Counted from the stretch's first letter, positions 7,278-16,057 are shown. The stretch: 63,127 nt of DNA from Clostridia bacterium (GCA_017481575.1 JAFUPA010000061.1:1-63127), one strand, 5' to 3'. Numbers and translations are program-made. Notes: a model not told the origin generated them from the sequence alone.

Positions 7278-9545
7278 ATGGAAAACAACACAACCGGTAA
7301 ACTTTACGAGGTGGCACAGCGAATTAAGGAAATGCGTGACATTTGCGGCTACAGCGTAGAAGAAATGGCACAGAAAACAGAAGTAACAGTTGAGCAGTAC
7401 CTTGTTTATGAGGCAGGCGAAATTGACCTTCCGTTCTCATTTATTCACAAGTGTGCGCTTGCATTTGATATCGGTCTGACCGACCTTCTTGAGGGACACA
7501 GTGCAAAGCTTACATCTTACACTGTAACACGTAAGGGCAAGGGTCAGACAACAGCCAGCGAAAACGGCATCGAAATCAAAAACCTTGCACCTAAATTCAG
7601 AAAAAGACTTTCGGACCCCTATATGGTTCGTTATGAATATTCAGCAGAGCTTGAAAACAAGCCCATTCACACATCAACCCATGCAGGTCAGGAGTTTGAC
7701 CTTGTTATCAGCGGTAAGTTAAAGGTTAAAATCGGTAACCACGAGGAAGTTCTCGGTGAGGGCGACAGCATCTACTACAACAGCTCAACTCCTCACGGTA
7801 TGATTGCTATTGACGGCAGAGACTGCGTCTTCCTTGCCATGATTATGGCAAGTGACGAGCCTGTTGAAAAAATCGTTCATGACAGAGCAGTCAAGGGAAC
7901 AAAGGTTTCAGGCAGCCTTGTATGCGAGAAGTTTATCGATACAACTGAAGATGAAAACGGAAATCTCGTTTCCATCGATTTTAATAACGAAGATAAATTC
8001 AACTTTGCTTTTGATATTGTAGATAATATCGGCAGAAAATCACCTGACAAGCGTGCATTGGTTCACCTTGATAAGAATAAGACTGAAAGAATCTTTACAT
8101 ATAAAGATATCAAGGACCATTCAAGTCAGGCTGCAAACTATTTCAAGTCACTCGGTATCAAGAAGGGTGACACCGTAATGCTCGTTATGAAGCGTCATTA
8201 TCAGTTCTGGTTTGCAATCCTCGGTCTTCATAAGATTGGTGCAATTGCAATTCCTGCAACTAACCTTCTTGTTCAGCACGACTTTGAGTACAGATTCAAG
8301 GCTGCAAACGTTTCAACACTTATCTGTACGGCTGACGGTGACACAGCACATCAGGCAGAGCTCGCAGATGCAGTTACAGGCACACTTAAAAATAAAATCA
8401 TCGTTAACGGCACAAGAGAAGGCTGGCACAGCTTCGATGAAGAATACGGTCTTTTCAGCCGACGTTACCGAAGAGAAGACGATGCTCCGTGCGGCGATGA
8501 TCCGATGCTTATGCTTTTCACATCAGGTACTACGGGTTATCCGAAAATCGCAACACACAGCTATAAATATCCTCTCGGTCACTACATCACAGCTAAATAT
8601 TGGCATTGTGTAAGCAAGGACGGTCTCCACTTCACAATCTCCGAAACAGGCTGGGGTAAGGCACTCTGGGGCAAGCTCTACGGTCAGTGGCTTTGCGAAG
8701 GCTCAATCTTCACATATGACTTCGACCGTTTCGATGCGGCAGATATTCTTCCTTTGTTTGCAAAGTATCAGATTTCAACATTCTGCGCACCTCCCACAAT
8801 GTACAGAATGCTTATCAAGCAGGATATCAGTAAGTACGACTTAAGCTCAATCAAGCACGCAACGGTTGCCGGCGAGGCGCTCAATCCTGAGGTATTCAAG
8901 CAGTTCTACAATGCAACGGGACTTGAGCTTATGGAGGGCTTCGGTCAGACCGAAACAACTCTTTCAATTGCAAATCTTACAGGTATGAATCCGAAGCCGG
9001 GTTCAATGGGTAAACCGGTTCCTCTTTACGATATCCAGATTCTCCGTCCGGACGGAACTCCTGCCGAACTTGGTGAAACAGGCGAAATCTGCATCAAAAT
9101 GGCTGACAAGGTACCTTGCGGTTTGTTTATCGGATATTATCTCAATGAGGAAGCCACTAATGATGTTATGTACGACGGCTATTACCACACAGGCGACACC
9201 GCTTGGGCAGACGAAGACGGCCACTATTGGTATGTCGGACGTATTGATGACGTTATCAAGTCCTCGGGCTACCGTATCGGACCCTTTGAAATCGAAAATG
9301 TTATCATGGAGCTTCCTTATGTTCTTGAGTGCGGCGTTTCAGCGGCACCTGACGAGATAAGAGGACAGGTTGTTAAGGCAAGCATCGTTCTCACAGCAGG
9401 CACAGAGCCTACAGAAGAGCTCAAAAAGGAAATCCAGACCTACGTTAAGAATAATACAGCACCGTATAAGTACCCGAGAATAGTCGAGTTCAGAAAAGAG
9501 CTTCCCAAGACTATCAGCGGTAAGATAATCAGAAATCAGTTATAA
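7278..9545 (+). CDS. XRE / cupin / acyl-CoA synthetase fusion
   Basis: 755 residues with AAAGGAGG about 8 bases before ATG. Three parts are visible. Residues about 9-72 are an XRE-type helix-turn-helix. Residues about 115-205 are a cupin barrel (HAGQEFDLVISGKLKV, GEGDSIYYNSSTPHG), as in XRE-cupin regulators that sense small ligands. Residues about 235-755 are an acyl-CoA synthetase with LFTSGTTGYPK (about 413-423), GQTETT, the GRIDDVIKSSGYRIGPFEIE hinge (about 653-672) and the C-terminal catalytic lysine in KTISGKIIRN. It leads the probable isoleucine T-box operon with the oxidoreductase and aminotransferase. It should activate a short or branched carboxylate to its CoA thioester; the N-terminal half could regulate the enzyme or bind the twin palindrome upstream. 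Substrate and DNA binding are inferred. Confidence 0.85.
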   Translation: MENNTTGKLYEVAQRIKEMRDICGYSVEEMAQKTEVTVEQYLVYEAGEIDLPFSFIHKCALAFDIGLTDLLEGHSAKLTSYTVTRKGKGQTTASENGIEIKNLAPKFRKRLSDPYMVRYEYSAELENKPIHTSTHAGQEFDLVISGKLKVKIGNHEEVLGEGDSIYYNSSTPHGMIAIDGRDCVFLAMIMASDEPVEKIVHDRAVKGTKVSGSLVCEKFIDTTEDENGNLVSIDFNNEDKFNFAFDIVDNIGRKSPDKRALVHLDKNKTERIFTYKDIKDHSSQAANYFKSLGIKKGDTVMLVMKRHYQFWFAILGLHKIGAIAIPATNLLVQHDFEYRFKAANVSTLICTADGDTAHQAELADAVTGTLKNKIIVNGTREGWHSFDEEYGLFSRRYRREDDAPCGDDPMLMLFTSGTTGYPKIATHSYKYPLGHYITAKYWHCVSKDGLHFTISETGWGKALWGKLYGQWLCEGSIFTYDFDRFDAADILPLFAKYQISTFCAPPTMYRMLIKQDISKYDLSSIKHATVAGEALNPEVFKQFYNATGLELMEGFGQTETTLSIANLTGMNPKPGSMGKPVPLYDIQILRPDGTPAELGETGEICIKMADKVPCGLFIGYYLNEEATNDVMYDGYYHTGDTAWADEDGHYWYVGRIDDVIKSSGYRIGPFEIENVIMELPYVLECGVSAAPDEIRGQVVKASIVLTAGTEPTEELKKEIQTYVKNNTAPYKYPRIVEFRKELPKTISGKIIRNQL

Positions 9546-9559
9546 TGCGAGGTGATACA

Positions 9560-10222
9560 ATGGAATACAAAAGAGTAACTCTTTTTGCGGGTCATTACGG
9601 CAGCGGAAAGACGAATATTGCGGTGAATTACGCTTTTCGGTTAAAGCGTGACGGCAAGCCGGTGGTTATTGCCGACCTTGATATTGTCAACCCCTATTTC
9701 CGTACAAAGGACTCCGAGCGTGAACTCACCGAGGCAGGAATCAAGCTCATTTCCTCCGAGTTTGCAAGCTCAAACGTCGACTTGCCCGCACTTCCGCAGG
9801 AGATATATTCCGTTGTTCACACTCGTTCCGACTACGCTGTTCTTGATATCGGCGGCGATGACAGAGGTGCTTATGCCCTCGGTCGTTACGCCGACAGCAT
9901 AGTTAAAGAAAACAACTACGAGATGCTTATGGTAATCAATATGTACCGACCTCTTACAAGGGACGTTGAAAGCACTCTCGAGGTAATGAGCGAAATCGAG
10001 CTTGCATCGGGTATGCGTTTCACAGCCGTTGTCAACAACTCAAACATCGGTGAGGAAACCACAGCGCAGGATGTTCTTGATTCGCTCGAATATGCAAACT
10101 GTGTGGCATCTGCGGCGGGACTCGAGCTTAAGATGACAACAGTTAAAGAAGATTTGTATAATCAACTGTGCGAGAGTGTCGAAAATCTTATGCCTCTCAA
10201 ACTACAGGAAAAGATAAGTTAG
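9560..10222 (+). CDS. P-loop ATPase of MinD/CobQ-like type
   Basis: 220 residues. GAGGTG at 9549-9554 favours ATG 9560 over the overlapping ATG 9545. Walker A is GHYGSGKTN (about 11-19). The following AVNYAFRLKRDGKPVVIADLDIVNPYFRT pattern (Walker A', Asp-containing strand) is that of SIMIBI-class ATPases such as MinD, ParA and cobyrinate synthase-like proteins. A VLDIGGDD segment follows. There are no metal-cluster cysteine pairs of the Mrp type. It sits between the CoA ligase fusion and the ferredoxin subunit of the oxidoreductase. An assembly, chaperone or activation role for that complex is plausible but unproven. Confidence 0.7.
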   Translation: MEYKRVTLFAGHYGSGKTNIAVNYAFRLKRDGKPVVIADLDIVNPYFRTKDSERELTEAGIKLISSEFASSNVDLPALPQEIYSVVHTRSDYAVLDIGGDDRGAYALGRYADSIVKENNYEMLMVINMYRPLTRDVESTLEVMSEIELASGMRFTAVVNNSNIGEETTAQDVLDSLEYANCVASAAGLELKMTTVKEDLYNQLCESVENLMPLKLQEKIS

Positions 10223-10233
10223 GAGGAAAAATC

Positions 10234-10440
10234 ATGGCAAAAGTAACATTTAAAACAGACCTTTGCAAGGGATGCAGCCTTTGCGTAGGTGCTTGCCCTA
10301 AGGGTATCGTTAAATTGTCTGAAACAAAGCTTAATGCAAAGGGTCATCATCCCGCAGAGGTGACAGACCCCGAAAAATGTATCGGGTGTGCATTCTGCGC
10401 AACTATGTGTCCCGATTGTGTAATTACGGTTGAGAGGTGA
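10234..10440 (+). CDS. 2-oxoacid:ferredoxin oxidoreductase, ferredoxin subunit
   Basis: 68 residues; TTAGGAGGAAAA lies just before ATG 10234. Two CxxCxxCxxxCP motifs (Cys11/14/17/21 and Cys49/52/55/59) bind two [4Fe-4S] clusters. It passes electrons between the thiamine-diphosphate subunit and free ferredoxin. It is the delta subunit of the four-gene complex that follows directly. Its stop overlaps the region where the alpha subunit begins. Confidence 0.9.
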   Translation: MAKVTFKTDLCKGCSLCVGACPKGIVKLSETKLNAKGHHPAEVTDPEKCIGCAFCATMCPDCVITVER

Positions 10441-10445
10441 ATGAA

Positions 10446-11510
10446 ATGTCAGAAAAAGTACTTATGAAAGGTAACGAGGCTATAGCCGAGGCGGCAATCC
10501 GTGCCGGCTGTAACCACTATTTCGGTTACCCGATCACACCGCAGACAGAAGTTGCGGCTTATATGGCAAAGCGTATGCCGAAAATCGGCGGAACCTTCCT
10601 TCAGGCTGAAAGTGAAGTTTCTGCAATCAATATGGTAATCGGTGTTGCATCAACAGGTAAAAGAGTAATGACCTCTTCTTCCAGCCCGGGAGTTTCCCTT
10701 AAGGCAGAGGGTATCTCATATCTTGCAGGCTGTGACCTTCCTGCAGTCGTTGTCAACGTTCAGCGTGGCGGCCCGGGCCTTGGCGGCATTCAGCCCTCAC
10801 AGTCCGACTACTTCCAGTCAACAAAGGGCGGCGGACACGGTGACTACCGCAACATCGTTCTTGCACCTGCATCTGTTCAGGAAATGGCAAGCCTTACTTT
10901 CAAGGCTTTTGACCTTGCAGACAAGTACAGCATGGTTTCAATGATTCTTGCTGACGGTACAATGGGTCAGATGATGGAGCCTGTCAGCCTTGACGCAGGC
11001 GAAGTTAATACCTACGAGAAGCCGTGGGCACTCACAGGTACAAACTGCGAAAGAAAGCACAATATCGTAAACTCACTTTATCTTAAGCCCGAAGCACTCG
11101 AGCAGAAGAACTTTGAGAGATACGAAAGATACAAGAAAATCGAAGAAAACGAAGTAATGTATGAAGAGTACCTTATGGACGATGCGGAAATCTGCGTTGT
11201 TTCCTTCGGTATTACTTCACGTGTTGCTAAAAACGCAATCAACGAGGCACGTGCTAAGGGTGTTAAGGTCGGTATGATTCGTCCCATCACACTTTGGCCG
11301 TTCCCGAAAAAGCCTCTTGCAGCTGCTGCTGAAAAGTGCAAGGCATTCATTTCAGTTGAGATGAGCATGGGTCAGATGATTGAGGATATCGAGCTTGCAA
11401 TCCGTTGCAAAAAGCCCGTTCTTCTCTGCAACCGTGTCGGCGGTATGATTCCTACACCCGAAGAGGTACTTGCAAAAATTCAGGAAGCTAACGAGGGAGG
11501 TGCATTCTGA
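10446..11510 (+). CDS. vorB: Ketoisovalerate-type ferredoxin oxidoreductase, alpha subunit
   Basis: 354 residues from ATG 10446 (GAGAGG eight bases upstream); GTG 10437 is an alternative. Sequence runs such as [37 protein letters not shown] and [16 protein letters not shown] are typical of VorB/KorA alpha subunits, containing the pyrimidine-side and gamma domains. With the beta, gamma and ferredoxin subunits it interconverts a 2-oxoacid plus CoA with acyl-CoA, CO2 and reduced ferredoxin. Family labels point to 3-methyl-2-oxobutanoate or 2-oxoglutarate. The branched-chain aminotransferase and T-box in the same operon favour branched 2-oxoacids. T-box control suggests it runs in the carboxylating direction here. 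Confidence 0.88.
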   Translation: MSEKVLMKGNEAIAEAAIRAGCNHYFGYPITPQTEVAAYMAKRMPKIGGTFLQAESEVSAINMVIGVASTGKRVMTSSSSPGVSLKAEGISYLAGCDLPAVVVNVQRGGPGLGGIQPSQSDYFQSTKGGGHGDYRNIVLAPASVQEMASLTFKAFDLADKYSMVSMILADGTMGQMMEPVSLDAGEVNTYEKPWALTGTNCERKHNIVNSLYLKPEALEQKNFERYERYKKIEENEVMYEEYLMDDAEICVVSFGITSRVAKNAINEARAKGVKVGMIRPITLWPFPKKPLAAAAEKCKAFISVEMSMGQMIEDIELAIRCKKPVLLCNRVGGMIPTPEEVLAKIQEANEGGAF

Positions 11511-12265
11511 TGTCAGTAGTATTTGAAAAACCGAAGTCACTCACAAACGCAGTGCTTCACTATTGCCCCGGCTGTACACACGGCATTATCCACCGCCTTG
11601 TAGCCGAGGTTATCGACGAGCTTGGTATTGAAGGCAAGACAATCGGCGTTGCACCGGTTGGCTGTGCAGTTATGGCTTATGACTATTTCACCTGTGACTT
11701 TGTTCAGGCGGCACACGGACGTGCTCCTGCGGTTGCAACAGGTGTCAAGAGAAGTGACCCGTCAAAAATCGTTTTCACATATCAGGGCGACGGCGACCTT
11801 GCCGCTATCGGTACTGCAGAAACAGTACACTCTGCCGCAAGAAGAGAGAACATCACCGTTATCTTTGTAAACAACGCAATCTACGGTATGACAGGTGGTC
11901 AGATGGCTCCCACAACTCTTCCGGGTCAGGTTACACAGACATCACCCTACGGTCGTGATGTTGAGACAGTCGGTTACCCCGTAAAGGTTTGTGAGCTTCT
12001 TTCAAATGTTGACGGTGCGGCTTACGTCGAGCGTGTTGCTGTTAACAGCGTTAAGAATATCAAAAACGCAAAGAAGGCTATCAAAAAGGCATTCCAGAAC
12101 CAGCTTGACGGCAAGGGCTTCTCACTTGTTGAGGTTGTTTCAACCTGCCCGACAAACTGGGGTATGACTCCCGAAAAGGCACTTCAGTGGGTTGAGGAAA
12201 AGATGATTCCTTACTATCCGCTCGGTGTTTATAAAGACATCTATGCAGAGGAGGAAGCAAAATGA
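11510..12265 (+). CDS. 2-oxoacid:ferredoxin oxidoreductase, beta subunit
   Basis: 251 residues; its ATG overlaps the alpha-subunit stop (TGATG). It carries the thiamine-diphosphate-binding motif GDGDLAAIG (about 92-100) with the downstream [11 protein letters not shown] segment (about 122-132), and the early CPGCTHG cysteine motif found in this subunit class. Together with the alpha subunit it forms the active site for the acyl-CoA/2-oxoacid interconversion. Overlapping starts throughout 10234-12804 show a tightly coupled complex. Confidence 0.9.
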   Translation: MSVVFEKPKSLTNAVLHYCPGCTHGIIHRLVAEVIDELGIEGKTIGVAPVGCAVMAYDYFTCDFVQAAHGRAPAVATGVKRSDPSKIVFTYQGDGDLAAIGTAETVHSAARRENITVIFVNNAIYGMTGGQMAPTTLPGQVTQTSPYGRDVETVGYPVKVCELLSNVDGAAYVERVAVNSVKNIKNAKKAIKKAFQNQLDGKGFSLVEVVSTCPTNWGMTPEKALQWVEEKMIPYYPLGVYKDIYAEEEAK

Positions 12266-12804
12266 GCAAGTCATGTAAATTACTCTTTGCAGGCTTCGGC
12301 GGACAGGGTATCCTCTTCGCAGGCAAGTTCCTTGCATACAAAGGTCTTATTGAAGACAAGCAGGTAAGCTGGCTTCCGTCCTACGGTCCCGAAATGCGTG
12401 GCGGTACGGCAAACTGCTCCGTTATCATCAGCGACGAGCCTATCGGTTCTCCGATTGTTGATAACCCCGATGTTCTTATCGCAATGAATCTTCCCTCACT
12501 TGAAAAGTACGAAAACGCTGTTGTAAGCGGTGGCAAGATTTTTGTTGACTCAACACTTATCAACAAAAAGGTTGAAAGAACAGATGTTGACGTTTACTAC
12601 ATCCCCGCAACACAGATGGCTTACGACAACAACATCAAGACTCTTGCTAATATGATTATCACAGGTAAGGTGCTCAAAGAGGTTGACGGCTTCTCGATGG
12701 ATAATATTGAAGCCGCACTCAAAAAGGTTGTTTCAGCCCGTAAGATTGAGCTTCTCGGTGTTAACGAAACAGCAATCAAGTCAGGCTACGATTACGCAGA
12801 ATAA
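12262..12804 (+). CDS. 2-oxoacid:ferredoxin oxidoreductase, gamma subunit
   Basis: 180 residues, overlapping the beta subunit by 4 bases (ATGA). [12 protein letters not shown] (about 10-21) and [15 protein letters not shown] (about 38-52) are hallmarks of the gamma domain of pyruvate/2-oxoacid ferredoxin oxidoreductases. This domain binds CoA in structurally known relatives. It completes a four-subunit enzyme, and the next gene starts 1 base after its stop. Confidence 0.9.
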   Translation: MSKSCKLLFAGFGGQGILFAGKFLAYKGLIEDKQVSWLPSYGPEMRGGTANCSVIISDEPIGSPIVDNPDVLIAMNLPSLEKYENAVVSGGKIFVDSTLINKKVERTDVDVYYIPATQMAYDNNIKTLANMIITGKVLKEVDGFSMDNIEAALKKVVSARKIELLGVNETAIKSGYDYAE

Positions 12805-12805
12805 G

Positions 12806-13594
12806 ATGAAAGTAAGTTGTATACAGCTCAATATGAAATTCTGCGATGCGGATTTCAATTATTCACACGCAGAAAAGCTTATACACGAAACCGTTAAAAA
12901 AGAAAAATCGGATGTAGTCGTGCTCCCGGAAACATGGAGCACAGGCTACTATCCGAAGGATAATCTTGTGTCTTTTTGCGAAGTCGATGGCGACAGATGC
13001 AAAAAGACATTTTCACTTCTTGCAAAGGAACTGGGTGTCAACATCGTCGCAGGAAGTGTCGCAACAATCAAAAACGGTAAAGTGTATAACACAGCTTATG
13101 TCTTTAATCGTAACGGCGAGTTGTTGGGGGAGTATGACAAAACCCACCTGTTCACGCCTATGGATGAGCATAAGTTTTTTGAGTTCGGAGAAAAAGTTAC
13201 AACCTTCGAGCTTGACTCTCATAAATGCGGTGTAGTAATCTGCTACGATATCCGTTTCCCCGAGCTGGCACGCACACTTGCGTTAGAGGGTATCGAAATG
13301 CTTTTTGTCGTTTCGCAATGGCCCGACAAAAGGACAGAACACCTTAAAACTCTCACATCGGCAAGAGCAATTGAAAATCAGATGTTTGTCGCTGTCTGCA
13401 ATTCCTGCGGTGAGGCTGACGGAGTGCAATTCGGCGGCAATTCGAGGGTGATTGACCCGTGGGGCACGGTACTTGCATCAGCAGGCGAAACAGAAGAAGT
13501 AATCACAGCGGACTGCGATTTCACCGTAATTGAGGGCATAAGAACATCAATAAATGTCTTTAATGACAGAAAAAAAGAAATATATAATATTTGA
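12806..13594 (+). CDS. Nitrilase-family amidohydrolase (omega-amidase-like)
   Basis: 262 residues from ATG 12806, one base after the gamma-subunit stop. The carbon-nitrogen hydrolase triad is visible: Glu42 (LPETW), Lys112 (YDKTHLF) and Cys146 (VICYDIRFPE). The pattern resembles omega-amidases (Nit2/YafV), which hydrolyse 2-oxoglutaramate-type products of glutamine transamination. That would suit the aminotransferase that follows, if glutamine is an amino donor. Hydrolysis of a branched-chain amide or nitrile to feed the CoA ligases is an alternative. Substrate not determined from sequence. Confidence 0.8.
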   Translation: MKVSCIQLNMKFCDADFNYSHAEKLIHETVKKEKSDVVVLPETWSTGYYPKDNLVSFCEVDGDRCKKTFSLLAKELGVNIVAGSVATIKNGKVYNTAYVFNRNGELLGEYDKTHLFTPMDEHKFFEFGEKVTTFELDSHKCGVVICYDIRFPELARTLALEGIEMLFVVSQWPDKRTEHLKTLTSARAIENQMFVAVCNSCGEADGVQFGGNSRVIDPWGTVLASAGETEEVITADCDFTVIEGIRTSINVFNDRKKEIYNI

Positions 13595-13608
13595 AAGGGG
13601 GGTTAGCA

Positions 13609-14685
13609 GTGAGCTACACATTTCCGGTAACCCATACTGCAACACCAAAAGAAAAACCAGACGAAACACAACTTGGCTTTGGCCGCTATTTTACGGACCA
13701 TATGTTTATTATGGACTATGACGAAGGTCAAGGGTGGCACGACGGCAGAATCGTACCTTATGAGCCGATTTCCATTGATCCGGCATCCTGCGTTCTGCAC
13801 TATGCACAGATGATGTTTGAGGGAATGAAGGCTTACCGTACACCCTCAGGAGATATTCAGCTTTTCAGACCCGATATGAACTTTGAGCGTATGAACAGAA
13901 CCAACGAGCGTATGTGTATTCCTGCAATGGAAGAGGACATCTTTATGTCCGCAATCACTCAGCTTGTTGATGTTGACCGTGATTGGGTCCCGTCAGTTCA
14001 GGGCACATCACTCTATATCCGCCCCTTTATTTTCGGTGATGAGGTTTCTTTCAGCGTTCTTCCTGCAAAGCGTTACAGATTTATGGTAATTCTTTCACCT
14101 GTCGGTTCATATTATGCCGCAAACGACGGCGGACTTTCAACAACAAGAATTTTTGTTGAGGACGAGTATATCCGTGCGGCTGTCGGAGGCACAGGCTTTG
14201 CAAAGTGCGGCGGCAACTATGCAGGCGGTATGCGTGCATCAAAGAAGGCTGCCGAGCATCAGTGTAAGGATGTTCTTTGGCTTGATGCCGCAGAGCACAG
14301 GTATGTTGAGGAAATCGGCACATCAAACGCTTTCTTTATGATTAACGACGAGGTTATCACAGCACCTCTTATGGGCACTATCCTCCCGGGTATCACAAGA
14401 AATTCCGTAATTCAGCTTCTCAAAAAGTGGGGCATCAAGGTCAGTGAAAGACGTCTTCTTATTGAGGATGTTGTCAAGGCTGCAAAGGACGGCTCACTCA
14501 AAGAGGTTTTCTCAAGCGGAACAGCCGCTGTTATTTCTCCTATCGGTTGCCTTTACTATAAAGGCGAAGACAATCAGGTTGCCGACGGTAAGGTCGGTCC
14601 CGTTGCCCAGAAGGTCTATGACACACTCTACGGTATCCAGACAGGTGCAGTTGAGGACGATATGGGCTGGACAGTTAAAATATGA
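13609..14685 (+). CDS. ilvE: Branched-chain amino acid aminotransferase
   Basis: 358 residues from GTG 13609, preceded by a strong AAAGGGGGG; the in-frame TTG at 13591 is rejected. It is a fold-type IV pyridoxal-phosphate enzyme of the longer, BCAT type. The cofactor lysine is Lys199 in FAKCGGNYAGG, with the EEIGTSNAFF phosphate-side segment and the conserved VFSSGTAAVISP near the C-terminus. It converts 4-methyl-2-oxopentanoate, 3-methyl-2-oxopentanoate and 3-methyl-2-oxobutanoate to Leu, Ile and Val with glutamate. As the last gene of the T-box operon it supplies the final step of the proposed branched-acid route. An intrinsic terminator follows. Confidence 0.9.
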   Translation: MSYTFPVTHTATPKEKPDETQLGFGRYFTDHMFIMDYDEGQGWHDGRIVPYEPISIDPASCVLHYAQMMFEGMKAYRTPSGDIQLFRPDMNFERMNRTNERMCIPAMEEDIFMSAITQLVDVDRDWVPSVQGTSLYIRPFIFGDEVSFSVLPAKRYRFMVILSPVGSYYAANDGGLSTTRIFVEDEYIRAAVGGTGFAKCGGNYAGGMRASKKAAEHQCKDVLWLDAAEHRYVEEIGTSNAFFMINDEVITAPLMGTILPGITRNSVIQLLKKWGIKVSERRLLIEDVVKAAKDGSLKEVFSSGTAAVISPIGCLYYKGEDNQVADGKVGPVAQKVYDTLYGIQTGAVEDDMGWTVKI

Positions 14686-14691
14686 TTTAAG

Positions 14692-14726
14692 AATACCGTA
14701 TGCCACAGCGCACACGGTATTTTTTT
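14692..14726 (+). terminator. Terminator of VOR-ilvE operon
   Basis: AATACCGT (14692-14699) pairs with ACGGTATT (14714-14721), followed by a T run. Confidence 0.75.
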
Positions 14727-14772
14727 ATGCCATCAAGAATATTCTTAAACAAAAACAATAAAGGGGTATTAT

Positions 14773-15684
14773 ATGGCTTTTCAGCAGTTTGGAATTGATA
14801 TTTCAGAGTTTCAGGCAGGCATAGATTTTGACGAAATAGTTTCGGAGGGTGTCGAGTTCGTAATTCTTCGAGGTGCTTACCATCTTTCAAAAGACGAAGA
14901 ATTTGAAAATTTTTACGCACAGGCAAAGGAAAGAAATCTGCCTGTAGGCGCATACCTTTACACAATAGCTACAACACCGCAGGAGGCAAGGGAAGAGGCG
15001 AATTTCCTTATAAATAATGTTCTCGCAGGCAAACAGTTTGAACTCCCGATTTACATTGACATCGAGGACGAGATTTATTATTCACGCTCACCGAGCGACA
15101 ACAGCGCAGTTGTCAAAGCCTTTTGTGATACGCTCGAAGCAAATAACTTTTTTACGGGGGTTTATGCGTCAACCTACTTCTTTGCAACCTACCTTGACGA
15201 CTCAATGCTCAAAGCCTTTACCCATTGGGTCGCACAATGGTCAAGAGAACTGACTTTCTCCGATATGAGCGTTGTCGGAATGTGGCAGTTCGGCGGCAGT
15301 ACAAACTACTTGAGAAGCAATATGATTGCAGGGATGGTTGTTGACCAGAACTATATGTATAAGGACTTCCCCACGATTATAAAATCCTACGGCTTGAACG
15401 GCTTTGCAAGAGCGGATGTTCCGGTCAGTGCAATTCCGTATTCGGTCGGGGTACTCAAAAAAGGCGACAGAAACGCAGGTGTCTACCTTTTGAAGCAAAA
15501 CATACTCCTTTTAAGAAGCACAGGGGTGATAACGCAAGGGGTTGACGACAACAACATATTCGGCGAGGGCACCGAAACCGCAGTAAAACAAATCCAGCGT
15601 GCCGCAAGAATAACCGAAGACGGCATCGCCGGCGCACAGACAATCCGTGCCATCCGCACCCTGCTTGCCGCCCGGCTCAATTGA
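14773..15684 (+). CDS. GH25 muramidase with peptidoglycan-binding domain
   Basis: 303 residues, with AAAGGGG before ATG. Residues about 5-200 are a glycoside hydrolase family 25 (Chalaropsis-type lysozyme) barrel. Asp9 (GIDISEFQ) and the Asp96/Glu98 pair (IYIDIED) fit the catalytic site that cuts the MurNAc-GlcNAc bond. Residues about 225-300 are a PG_binding_1-type domain (LLKQNILLLRSTG, GTETAVKQIQ, DGIAGAQTIRAI). There is no signal peptide or membrane segment, so export would need a holin, lysis, or a non-classical path. This is typical of phage endolysins, but also of clostridial chromosomal GH25 proteins. It is transcribed alone. Confidence 0.85.
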   Translation: MAFQQFGIDISEFQAGIDFDEIVSEGVEFVILRGAYHLSKDEEFENFYAQAKERNLPVGAYLYTIATTPQEAREEANFLINNVLAGKQFELPIYIDIEDEIYYSRSPSDNSAVVKAFCDTLEANNFFTGVYASTYFFATYLDDSMLKAFTHWVAQWSRELTFSDMSVVGMWQFGGSTNYLRSNMIAGMVVDQNYMYKDFPTIIKSYGLNGFARADVPVSAIPYSVGVLKKGDRNAGVYLLKQNILLLRSTGVITQGVDDNNIFGEGTETAVKQIQRAARITEDGIAGAQTIRAIRTLLAARLN

Positions 15685-16023
15685 TTTTGCATAATGTTTT
15701 ACCGCTCAAATTATCTCTGTGATCGGTAGGGCGGTGGCTTGCTGCCGCCGAATGTTTTACAAATTTTAATTTGTCGGGATAATTTAAGTTTAGCAGGAAA
15801 CCAGCCCTCCTTGCCTAAAGGAGGGTGGCACGGCGTAGCCGTGACGGGAGGATATTATAAAAAGCGGCGCAGCCCCACAGCTTTTGCCGTCAGGCAAAAA
15901 TATCGCTTTGCGCAAGCAAAATATCGCTCGCCGAAAGGCGAATTTAGCATCTGCGTCAGCAGATATTTAGCTGCAGAGGAACACTTTCCTCTGCTCTGTA
16001 ACCCCCAATTTGTTAACCACATA
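15685..16023. repeat. Repeat mosaic with second hairpin array
   Basis: Non-coding. GGTAGGGCGGTGGCTTGCTG (15725-15744) is followed by a double-hairpin repeat at 15804-15851 (CCTCC...GGAGG, then CACGGC-GTA-GCCGTG, then a closing GGGAGG). Five short hairpins follow at 15882-15899, 15907-15920, 15928-15941, 15949-15964 and 15973-15994, separated by ATATCG or ATTTAGC linkers. CCCCCAATTTGTTAA at about 16002-16016 matches the end of the element at 136-260. An open frame over 15739-16206 is driven by these repeats and is not believed. Confidence 0.75.
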
Positions 16024-16053
16024 AAAAACGGAGCCGTTACAACGACTCCGTTT
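16024..16053 (-). terminator. Terminator of cupin gene
   Basis: On the minus strand, AAACGGAG and CTCCGTTT form the stem, followed by a T run; it starts five bases past the cupin stop. Confidence 0.75.
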
Positions 16054-16057
16054 AACT

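Noticed and set aside
14773-15684. GH25 lysozyme as evidence of an intact prophage
   Set aside because: No holin, tail, capsid, portal or integrase genes adjoin it; such lysozymes are common as single clostridial chromosomal genes.
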